From a bacterium (GTDB taxonomy: Bacteria > CBDUZB01 > JAGLHV01): a stretch of DNA of 5,888 nt. A model generated the notes under the pieces. The model searched no databases. It was given only the letters and a program-made list of their open reading frames with translations, and was not told the DNA's origin. Numbering within the stretch: position 1 is the first letter of the stretch; every line of letters starts with the position of its first letter. The translations under genes and the position numbers were made by a program. The stretch is from positions 1 to 5,888 of the forward strand of contig JAGLYT010000106.1 in NCBI GenBank assembly GCA_023132075.1, in the 5' to 3' direction. Below are positions 1 to 5,855 of the stretch, in pieces.

Positions 1-245
1 CGCATTTTTTTATGTACAGCTGATACCCCCTGCAAAGGGCTGGGAGCACTATGATCAATGACCATTGCACATTTTTTTGTATCGAAAACATTTTTCATTT
101 CCATACTACCGAAACTATCGATAATTATACCGGAAGTCCCATCCTGTCCCATACAAAAATCTAAATCCGCAATAACTATTTCCCCGGCACAAACATCTTT
201 TTTACTATGACTACTCAAGATTTTCTCAACTATTGTCTTTCCCAT
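1..245 (-). CDS. leuC: 3-isopropylmalate dehydratase large subunit, N-terminal part (runs off left edge)
   Basis: The large subunit of isopropylmalate isomerase, with LeuD, converts 2-isopropylmalate to 3-isopropylmalate in leucine biosynthesis; it is a cytoplasmic [4Fe-4S] enzyme of the aconitase superfamily. Only 81 codons are present, out of about 420 expected for the short (archaeal-type) LeuC class. Seen here: the opening MGKTIVEKILSSHS, a GEIV turn at 21-24, the QDGTSG segment at 34-39 (the position of the family's D-x-T element), VFDTKK at 53-58, and the IDHSAP segment at 63-68, matching the family's conserved D-H pair. The cluster-binding cysteines lie further on, outside the window. 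The ATG at 243-245 is supported by AAGGA five bases upstream. It overlaps the last 16 bp of the glycosyltransferase gene, so translation is probably coupled. Homoaconitase or another aconitase-like hydratase remains possible because specificity residues are not visible. Confidence 0.85.
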   Translation of the reverse strand, partial: MGKTIVEKILSSHSKKDVCAGEIVIADLDFCMGQDGTSGIIIDSFGSMEMKNVFDTKKCAMVIDHSAPSPLQGVSAVHKKM

Positions 246-1423
246 CTTAATCCTTTTCCTTTCTGTTTTTTATTTTTAATCACTACATTATCATACAACA
301 TTTCTATCTCCTTTACCATTTCATCAATATCAAAAGCGGAAGGAAGCATTGCTTTAGCCTGCATTCCCATTTGCCTCCTTTTTGCCCCATTTTTAAAAAG
401 ATAGATAACTTTTTTTGCCATAGCCTCCATATCTTTGGGAGGAACCAAAAAGCCGTTTATTCCATCTTTAATCACCTCTCCTGCCCCATCTACTTCAGTA
501 GCTACAACCGGAATACCTAAAACCATTGCTTCAGGAAAAACCCGCGGCAAGCCTTCCCATAGAGATGTTAAAACCATTATATCAAAAGATTGTATTAATT
601 GGGGAATGTCTCTCCGCCAACCCGGTAATTGTATCTTTTCCTGCAAATTTAACTTATAAATCAATTTCTCAATTGAAGGGCGTAACAGTCCATCTCCCAC
701 TAATAAAAATTTTACCTGCGGCAGGCAAGCAGAAACCTTATGCGCTAACAAGATAAAAGATAACGGATCTTTCTGGGGTTTAAAACAAGCTATCATCCCT
801 ACCACAAAATCTTCATCATTAAACCCAAACTCTTTTCTTTTTTCTTTTTTAATTATCGGATTAAACGACAATTCTTTAACTTTTATTCCACTATGGATAA
901 CCAGATATTGATTCTTTTCCCCAATTTTGTTAGCCATCGCTTTTTTAGTGTTTTCGCCGGATACAACAATCAATTTAGTAGTAATGAATGCAGTAATTCT
1001 CTCTATTCCAATAAACAGCCATCGAACAGGCCATTTCTGATAATCATTAAACCCAAATCCATGAAAAGTATGAACAATATACGGAACCCCGGCTAATTTA
1101 GCTGCCCAGCGTCCCAGAATACCTGCTTTAGAACTGTGTGTATGAACTAAATCAATTTTTTCTTTTTTTAGTAAATACCATATTTTAATCAAAGCCATAA
1201 AATCAAAAAAAGGATTTATTTTTCGAATTAATTCCCCAATAAAAAAAACTCTATTAGTTAAACTCAAAAATGTCTCTTGAGCAAGCATTCCTCCTTTTCC
1301 GCAAATAAGAATAGTCTCAAACTTTTCCCGGTTTAGATGTTTCAGCGTATATAACGTATTTTGCTGCGCACCTCCTAATTCCATCTTAGTAATAATATGG
1401 GCAATTTTAATCTTTTTTCTCAT
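230..1423 (-). CDS. GT4-family glycosyltransferase (GT-B fold)
   Basis: This 397-residue cytoplasmic or membrane-associated retaining glycosyltransferase most likely adds a sugar from a nucleotide donor to a lipid-linked glycan. The N-terminal acceptor domain starts with a beta strand and the glycine-rich loop LGGAQQ (16-21), followed by HTHSSKAG (94-101) and HTFHGFGF (118-125), typical of GT4 enzymes in exopolysaccharide clusters. The C-terminal donor domain begins near residue 200. It shows CFKPQKDP (213-220, basic phosphate-contacting region), LVGDG (241-245), LPGWRRDIP (266-274) and the E-x7-E signature E290 to E298 in WEGLPRVFPEAM, then GIPVVATEVDGAGEVI. The length is normal. The ATG is the first start after an in-frame TAA, but no Shine-Dalgarno sequence precedes it; the 27-bp gap to the upstream gene suggests coupling. 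The tail after residue 380 is lysine-rich and encodes the leuC ribosome binding site. Donor and acceptor cannot be read from sequence. Confidence 0.92.
   Translation of the reverse strand: MRKKIKIAHIITKMELGGAQQNTLYTLKHLNREKFETILICGKGGMLAQETFLSLTNRVFFIGELIRKINPFFDFMALIKIWYLLKKEKIDLVHTHSSKAGILGRWAAKLAGVPYIVHTFHGFGFNDYQKWPVRWLFIGIERITAFITTKLIVVSGENTKKAMANKIGEKNQYLVIHSGIKVKELSFNPIIKKEKRKEFGFNDEDFVVGMIACFKPQKDPLSFILLAHKVSACLPQVKFLLVGDGLLRPSIEKLIYKLNLQEKIQLPGWRRDIPQLIQSFDIMVLTSLWEGLPRVFPEAMVLGIPVVATEVDGAGEVIKDGINGFLVPPKDMEAMAKKVIYLFKNGAKRRQMGMQAKAMLPSAFDIDEMVKEIEMLYDNVVIKNKKQKGKGLRWERQ
251..255 (-). promoter_or_regulatory. Ribosome binding site of leuC, inside the upstream gene
   Basis: The minus strand reads AAGGAAAAGGATTAAG immediately before the leuC ATG. 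The AAGGA at 251-255 is five bases from the start codon, with a second AAGGA-like run just upstream. The site lies within the codons for the basic C-terminal tail of the glycosyltransferase, whose stop comes after the leuC start. This arrangement supports the chosen start and suggests translational coupling. Confidence 0.75.
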
Positions 1424-1450
1424 TATTTTTTATTTTAACCGAAACTGTCT

Positions 1451-2806
1451 TTAGCTGCACAAATTATTTGCTATTTCCCGTCCCTCTAAAATAGCATCCT
1501 CCATCGTAGAATATTTCCATCCCCCATACCGTCCGATAGAATAAATTTTATTCTCCTGCAAAAACTTATGAATAACTTTTGTGCTTTCTTTGTGTTTCCG
1601 GTCGTAAATTACATAAGCATTTTTTATGTTCAAAATCTTTGTATTTAAAATCGCATCCTTTTTCTTTAAGACCCTTGCTTTAATCAAATCTTTAACCACT
1701 CTATTTGTTAATTTCTTTCCGTCAATCATCTTTCCTGAAAAACCGGATGTATTTCCCCTTTTCCGGTAAGCTATTTCCGTATAAATAGAGCTTGTCCCCG
1801 GCGGTGTCATAGAAGAAGAAAAATTCATAGGAAAACCGGCACGATAAAAAATAAATTCTTTTTCAGGAAAATATATCCAGTGTTTATCAGAAATATTACT
1901 GCGATTAATTCCAAGATTTATATTCAAAACCGAATTACATTTTAAAACCTTAGCCTTTTCTTTCACCTGATACGGAACTTTTTTAATTATTTTTAAAATC
2001 ATTTCTTTTAGGGGTAACGTAGAAACCAGACAATCATATTTTAATTGCTGTCCATCGGTAAATTCAACAATTTTTTTTGACAAACAAATTTCTTTTATCT
2101 TCTTTCCTAAAAACAGATTACTCTGCACTTTACCTGATAAAGCATCGGCTAAGACTTGTATACCCCCTTTTTGGGGATAATAAAAATAACTGTTATAACC
2201 GAATGTTTTACCTTGCGGCATAAATGCTCCGGTCAACACTTCTCTTATTTTAGGAAGAGGAACGAATTTCCCCATCCATTCACAGGTCATCTCTTTAGGA
2301 TGAACAGTCCATATTTTTTTATTATAAGGAACCATAAAATGCCGGGCAAATCCTTCTCCAAAAGTATTAATAATCCAGTCATAAAAAGAACGATAAGTAT
2401 CCGGCTGAAAATTATAACTACTCCCGCTCAAACAATATCCTGTCTTAAGAAATCCTTCTACGCACTCTTTTACTACTTTTATCGGAAGCCCGTATATGTT
2501 TGCTTGATATGGATAAGGAGTATAGGTTTCTTTAGAATAAATCCAGGCATTTCTCTTTATCTTCTCCAAATTTTTTTTTAATAAGTTTTTAACTAAATTT
2601 TTAGCATAATCACTTTTTAGATGAAGCAAATGTCCCGTATAGTCAAAAATAAAATTCCGACTAATTTCAGAGCGGCATAACCCTCCGGCATCATCCTCTT
2701 TTTCATAGAGGCCAAAAGAAAAATTATTATTTTTTTTTATTTTCCGTTTAAGGTGATAAGCACAGGACAATCCCGTCAACCCCGCACCTAAAATTATTAT
2801 TTTCAC
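1451..2806 (-). CDS. UDP-galactopyranose mutase-like FAD protein
   Basis: A 451-residue soluble flavoprotein of the amine-oxidase/UGM superfamily. Known UGMs convert UDP-galactopyranose to UDP-galactofuranose for surface glycans. The N-terminal Rossmann motif GAGLTG (7-12), the acidic ribose contact at E35 and GGLCRS (41-46) bind FAD. The protein resembles the longer eukaryotic-type UGM more than the roughly 380-residue bacterial form: TGHLLH (57-62, histidine-loop equivalent), YPYQANIYGLP (98-108), PYNKKIW (160-166), YFPE (312-315), FYRAG (320-324) and C-terminal GRYGGWKYSTMEDA (425-438). Most ligand and FAD residues I recall from the Aspergillus enzyme have counterparts, but the diphosphate-contacting arginine in GER appears as F181 in GKF, so the substrate may differ. 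The GTG at 2804-2806 is chosen over an upstream in-frame TTG at 2842 because GGAGGG lies four bases before it and the Rossmann strand starts there. The neighbouring GT4 and Wzy genes support a sugar-nucleotide role. A protoporphyrinogen-oxidase-like or desaturase role is less likely. Confidence 0.8.
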   Translation of the reverse strand: MKIIILGAGLTGLSCAYHLKRKIKKNNNFSFGLYEKEDDAGGLCRSEISRNFIFDYTGHLLHLKSDYAKNLVKNLLKKNLEKIKRNAWIYSKETYTPYPYQANIYGLPIKVVKECVEGFLKTGYCLSGSSYNFQPDTYRSFYDWIINTFGEGFARHFMVPYNKKIWTVHPKEMTCEWMGKFVPLPKIREVLTGAFMPQGKTFGYNSYFYYPQKGGIQVLADALSGKVQSNLFLGKKIKEICLSKKIVEFTDGQQLKYDCLVSTLPLKEMILKIIKKVPYQVKEKAKVLKCNSVLNINLGINRSNISDKHWIYFPEKEFIFYRAGFPMNFSSSMTPPGTSSIYTEIAYRKRGNTSGFSGKMIDGKKLTNRVVKDLIKARVLKKKDAILNTKILNIKNAYVIYDRKHKESTKVIHKFLQENKIYSIGRYGGWKYSTMEDAILEGREIANNLCS

Positions 2807-2810
2807 CTTT

Positions 2811-2816
2811 CCCTCC
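2811..2816 (-). promoter_or_regulatory. Ribosome binding site that fixes the flavoprotein start
   Basis: The minus strand carries GGAGGG, then AAAG, then GTG at 2806. This is the best Shine-Dalgarno match in the internal gap, and it sits inside the longer reading frame that opens at TTG 2842. A ribosome starting here gives MKIIILGAG, the usual beginning of a Rossmann flavoprotein. Confidence 0.8.
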
Positions 2817-2834
2817 AAAAAATAATTTACAACC

Positions 2835-2881
2835 AATTCCAATGCGGGTTTGAACTGTTTTCCTAAACCCGCATTGGAATT
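2835..2881. repeat. Perfect 17-bp inverted repeat in the flavoprotein mRNA leader
   Basis: AATTCCAATGCGGGTTT at 2835-2851 is the exact reverse complement of 2865-2881, with a 13-base loop at 2852-2864. It lies between the predicted promoter and the ribosome binding site, so the mRNA would carry a 17-bp hairpin ending about 18 bases before GGAGGG. No T-run follows directly on either strand; the nearest, TTTTTT on the minus strand, begins about a dozen bases beyond the stem. It is therefore not a standard intrinsic terminator. It may be a regulatory or stabilising leader hairpin, an operator for a dimeric protein, or one copy of a dispersed palindromic element. Confidence 0.85.
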
Positions 2882-2913
2882 ACCTTTTAGATCTTTCCGT
2901 GGAAAATTTATAG

Positions 2914-2943
2914 ATTATACCATTTTTTTAAAACAAATTGCAA
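2914..2943 (-). promoter_or_regulatory. Sigma70-type extended -10 promoter for the flavoprotein-GT4-leuC genes
   Basis: The minus strand has a consensus -10 box TATAAT (2914-2919) preceded by TGG (2920-2922), which makes an extended -10 element. After an 18-base spacer comes a -35 box TTGCAA (2938-2943; four of six consensus bases). The predicted start is an A near 2907, giving a leader of about 100 bases that contains the inverted repeat and the GGAGGG site. No other gene lies between, so the promoter would drive the flavoprotein, GT4 and leuC genes. Confidence 0.65.
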
Positions 2944-3033
2944 AATTTATTTATAGTATTTTTGTAAATAATGAGGAACAATAGGGTGAAATTATGGTAT
3001 AAGGGAAAGAATATCTAAATTAAACAATATTTC

Positions 3034-4620
3034 TCAATACTGTATATTTAATTTCCAACGGTATAATTTTCTCAATTCATCACGAAAAGAAAAAACATTA
3101 GGGGCAAGTCGAACTATCTTTTCGTATTCTTCAATTGCTTTATCTAAATCCTTCCACTGTAAATACTTTTGCGCCAACTTCTTTTTATACCATACATTTC
3201 GAGGCTCTAATTCTACTGCAATTTTTAACTCATCCAGAGCTTTAAAGGAATATCCTTCTTTCTCGTATATTTCTCCCAACAGCATATGATATTCAGAGTA
3301 TACGGGATTAAAAAATACACTGCGAAAAATATTTGTTTTCGCCTGAATTAATCGGCCGTTTTTGAGAAAATTTTGTCCTTTTCTGTGAAATTGTGCCCCT
3401 AAATGCGGCAAACTAAACAAAAAAACTAAAAAAACAACTCCCAAATAAATGGGTATTTTGGTTAAATAAGAAATTTGTTCCATCCCATTTTTTTCTTTGG
3501 GTAAAATTATCCCGATTAAAAAACAGCACGGAAAAGTAATGGCTATATTATGCAAATTAAACTCCACCCCCGCTTGTATCAGCACACTGCAGAAAGCAGC
3601 AAAAAACCCCGGATAGAGAAACCTCCTGGGAATTGCCTCCCGAAACAATCTTACTATTATCCACCCAAAAAGAACAAAACCCACTATTCCCATTTCAACT
3701 AATAAATTTAAGTATTCATTATGAGCATATTGAGCAGTAGAAGTCCCTTCCATTCTTTTATACTGTGGATAATAATCTCTAAAAGAGCCCACTCCTGAAC
3801 CAAAAACGGGATAATCACTCCACAAGTTAAGCGTGTCTTCCCATATAATCAACCGCTCATAGGAATGAATATCTCCTCTTTTAAACCCTCCCCCTATTTT
3901 TAAAAAAAAGAAACAATAAATTAAGGTCATCAAAACCACGACCAGTCCTGTAATCAAAAACTTTTTATTTTTTATGTAAATTAATATCAGAAAAGAAAAA
4001 AGTAAAGCAATTAGACCCGACCGTGAATTTGCCGAAAAAATAAGGATAAAACCTGTGATCAAATATAAAAACAAACATATTTTAATGCTCTTCTTTATCT
4101 TCCTCTTAAAGAAAAAAATTCCCCCGGCTATTGAAATAACAATGGTTAAGTAACCGGCCAAATGATTGTCGTTAGCCATTGAAAAGGGGAGAAATAAAGG
4201 TAATTGATAGGCCGTATTAGGCAATAATTTTATCAATATTACCTGCAGCATTTTGAGCCCGCCAATAACCAAAAAGAAAACAGTAAATCTCCTAATGCTG
4301 TCCTTGTTATCAAAAACATTTATCACCATAATTAACAATAAATACAAACTAATAAACATATATATTTGCATCAGGGTAAAAGCAAAATTACATGTCTTAA
4401 ATAAGGAAAACAAAGAATATAATAAAAACAATAATAACGGCAGATTAATTCGAACAGTATAACGGGGAAAACGGATTGTGAGCCATAAGAAAAAAATAAC
4501 GGCCACTAATAAATTCACTAAGGAATTAGTGAAAACATCTATGGTGCTGGGAACAAACAAGGTTATTGCCAGCAAAAAAAGAAGGCTATATTCTATTAAT
4601 CTTTCTTTAATCTGTGTCAT
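3034..4620 (-). CDS. O-antigen ligase/polymerase (Wzy_C family) with C-terminal TPR domain
   Basis: A 528-residue polytopic inner-membrane protein of the WaaL/Wzy/PglL superfamily, which transfers undecaprenyl-diphosphate-linked glycans to an acceptor or polymerises them outside the cytoplasm. Residues 1-245 form a series of hydrophobic segments, including the conserved NSRSG (198-202) just before a membrane helix. A large external loop follows, with SYERLIIWEDTL (253-264), FGSGVGSFRDYYPQY (273-287) and AHNEYLNLLVEMGIVG (299-314); H300 matches the functionally required loop histidine of ligases. More membrane segments run to about residue 406. Residues about 410-510 are about three TPR repeats (for example ALDELKIAVELEPRN and KAIEEYEKIVRLAPN), usually a protein-protein interaction module. 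The start is an ATG 20 bp after the transferase stop, with no clear ribosome binding site, suggesting coupling. Sequence alone does not separate ligase, polymerase and protein O-glycosyltransferase. Confidence 0.88.
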   Translation of the reverse strand: MTQIKERLIEYSLLFLLAITLFVPSTIDVFTNSLVNLLVAVIFFLWLTIRFPRYTVRINLPLLLFLLYSLFSLFKTCNFAFTLMQIYMFISLYLLLIMVINVFDNKDSIRRFTVFFLVIGGLKMLQVILIKLLPNTAYQLPLFLPFSMANDNHLAGYLTIVISIAGGIFFFKRKIKKSIKICLFLYLITGFILIFSANSRSGLIALLFSFLILIYIKNKKFLITGLVVVLMTLIYCFFFLKIGGGFKRGDIHSYERLIIWEDTLNLWSDYPVFGSGVGSFRDYYPQYKRMEGTSTAQYAHNEYLNLLVEMGIVGFVLFGWIIVRLFREAIPRRFLYPGFFAAFCSVLIQAGVEFNLHNIAITFPCCFLIGIILPKEKNGMEQISYLTKIPIYLGVVFLVFLFSLPHLGAQFHRKGQNFLKNGRLIQAKTNIFRSVFFNPVYSEYHMLLGEIYEKEGYSFKALDELKIAVELEPRNVWYKKKLAQKYLQWKDLDKAIEEYEKIVRLAPNVFSFRDELRKLYRWKLNIQY

Positions 4621-4632
4621 TTAAAAAATACC

Positions 4633-4646
4633 GGATAAATTTATCC
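4633..4646. repeat. Perfect 14-bp palindrome at the transferase stop codon
   Basis: GGATAAATTTATCC is its own reverse complement and overlaps the TAA stop of the transferase gene at 4641-4643. On the minus strand it is followed by GGTATTTTTTAA and then the ligase ATG. As RNA it could form a five-pair hairpin before a short U-run, which is too weak for a confident terminator. It occupies the place where the missing ribosome binding site of the ligase gene would be expected. Confidence 0.45.
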
Positions 4647-5654
4647 TTTTACTTTAATTTTACTGAGTTCATTTCCCATTAAAAAACTAAAAATTACTAC
4701 AATAAAATAGGTTCCTAAGGCCACATAAAACGTTACTTTGGTTATAATAAAGGCAAGCAAACCTAAAATGAAACAAAACAAATAACTTAAAAGCACTATT
4801 TTTCTCCGGCCAAGCCCTAAAGCTTCCAAACGCAATGCATAATGGTCCCGGCTGCCTAAGAATATCGATTTCCCCTGTTGAAAACGCAAAATCATTACCA
4901 GTAACGTATCATAAAGGGGTACCCCTAATATTAAAAGCGGAGAAAATAAAGCAATATTGTTAATATGGGTATAACTTTCTCCCAAAGAAATTGCTGCTAG
5001 TACAAACCCGATAAAAAGACTTCCTGAATCTCCCATAAAAATTTTAGCCGGTAGAAAATTATATTTTAAAAAACCTATGCAACTTCCCATTAAAGCAACC
5101 GCAGCAAAATTTACATAAATTTGTTCCGTAGGTAAACCGATAAAAAAGAAAAAAAGGCAGGCTATTATCGCTATCCCTGCCGATAAACCATCCATAACAT
5201 CAATAATGTTAAAGGCATTGGTAATGCCCACAACCCAGAGAACAGTAAAAAAGACTGACAAATAAACAGGTGAAACGAACCTTATTCTAATGCCAAAAAT
5301 AATTAAAATTATTGCCAGAAGAATTTGAACAAGAAATTTTATTTTAAAACTTACCGGTTTAATATCATCTAAGAATCCTATCAGCATAATTATCATTCCT
5401 CCGAAAATGATTCCGCGCAAAGCTCTCAACGTCCCGGTAGGGAAAAAAGTAACAAAACGAATCACCACTAAACTAACTATAAAACTACCTCCTATGGCTA
5501 TTCCTCCCAAATATGGCACAGGTTCTTTATGAGTTTTTGCCTCATGACTATCAGGTAAATCTACAATGTTATATTTGATCGCTATTCGCCGCATTAAAGG
5601 CGTAAGTATAAAACTCAAAATAAAAGCAATTGAAAAAACTAAAAAATAAAGCAT
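4641..5654 (-). CDS. WecA/TagO-like undecaprenyl-phosphate sugar-1-phosphate transferase (MraY superfamily)
   Basis: This 337-residue polytopic membrane enzyme would transfer a HexNAc-1-phosphate (in the family GlcNAc or related) from a UDP-sugar to undecaprenyl phosphate on the cytoplasmic face, the first committed step of lipid-linked glycan synthesis. It has about ten or eleven hydrophobic segments and normal length. Motifs in order: VDLPDSHEAKTHKEPVPYLGG (31-51), the Mg-binding DD in GFLDD (93-97), NAFNIIDVMDGLSAG (146-160) with D152 and D155, FMGDSGSLFIG (206-216) and PLYDTLLVMILRF (246-258). The loop that usually reads HIHH or HLHH in WecA/TagO is DHYALRL (270-276), keeping H271 only. 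VDLP plus the NAFN/DGLSAG motifs favour WecA/TagO over the peptidoglycan enzyme MraY. The ATG has a strong tandem ribosome binding site. It is the first gene of the cassette and feeds the Wzy_C protein next to it. The sugar used is not readable from sequence. Confidence 0.88.
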   Translation of the reverse strand: MLYFLVFSIAFILSFILTPLMRRIAIKYNIVDLPDSHEAKTHKEPVPYLGGIAIGGSFIVSLVVIRFVTFFPTGTLRALRGIIFGGMIIMLIGFLDDIKPVSFKIKFLVQILLAIILIIFGIRIRFVSPVYLSVFFTVLWVVGITNAFNIIDVMDGLSAGIAIIACLFFFFIGLPTEQIYVNFAAVALMGSCIGFLKYNFLPAKIFMGDSGSLFIGFVLAAISLGESYTHINNIALFSPLLILGVPLYDTLLVMILRFQQGKSIFLGSRDHYALRLEALGLGRRKIVLLSYLFCFILGLLAFIITKVTFYVALGTYFIVVIFSFLMGNELSKIKVKG

Positions 5655-5659
5655 CTTTT

Positions 5660-5673
5660 CTCCTTTCTCCTTT
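5660..5673 (-). promoter_or_regulatory. Tandem ribosome binding site of the transferase gene
   Basis: The minus strand has AAAGGAG twice in direct succession (5667-5673, then 5660-5666), followed by AAAAG and the ATG at 5654. The proximal copy has the ideal spacing. The heptamer duplication may be simple slippage, but it gives this first gene the strongest initiation site in its cassette, whereas the next gene has none. Confidence 0.75.
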
Positions 5674-5765
5674 TAAAATAAAAATCCCACAAAATAATAC
5701 CTTTTCCTGTCACCACTTTCCTTGTCCTAATCCCTGACTCCTGAATACCGTGTCACAAATAGTCA

Positions 5766-5835
5766 TGTCCTCCATTGTCATAAACGCAAACAGACAAATC
5801 CGAAATCTTAAACCCTCCTTACAGACTGGAGGACA
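5766..5835. repeat. 9-bp inverted repeat flanking a 52-base loop
   Basis: TGTCCTCCA at 5766-5774 is matched by TGGAGGACA at 5827-5835. Within the interval CCTCC at 5814-5818 can also pair with GGAGG at 5828-5832, giving two mutually exclusive pairings of the same right arm. The AAGGAGG on the minus strand takes part in the second one. The arms are short and could pair by chance. Confidence 0.4.
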
Positions 5836-5841
5836 GGCAAA

Positions 5842-5855
5842 TTCAAAATTCAAAA
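5842..5855. repeat. Short tandem heptamer repeat (TTCAAAA x2)
   Basis: Two adjacent copies of TTCAAAA occupy 5842-5855, and an inverted copy TTTTGAA lies at 5879-5885. Heptamers of this kind recur in intergenic DNA of some bacteria (the short tandemly repeated sequences of cyanobacteria are the known example). Two copies are a minimal repeat, and low-complexity origin is possible. Confidence 0.45.

Noticed and set aside
2156-2581. A 141-codon open frame on the plus strand
   Set aside because: It lies wholly opposite the well-supported flavoprotein gene, shows no recognisable domain and is the mirror of that coding sequence. The other plus-strand frames (207-1096 and 4253-4462) fail for the same reason.
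2835-2881. Inverted repeat as an intrinsic terminator of the ligase gene
   Set aside because: No U-run adjoins either end of the stem, and it lies downstream of a good promoter facing the next gene, where a terminator would block the flavoprotein.
3005-3033. Weak hairpin just after the ligase stop codon (AGAAATAT pairing with ATATTCT)
   Set aside because: The stem is all A/T but for one pair, has a bulge and is not followed by a proper T-run, so it does not support a terminator.
5710-5781. A 23-residue minus-strand reading frame starting MTMEDMTICD
   Set aside because: It has no ribosome binding site, no hydrophobic or other recognisable pattern, and falls in a repeat-bearing non-coding stretch; chance is the simplest explanation.
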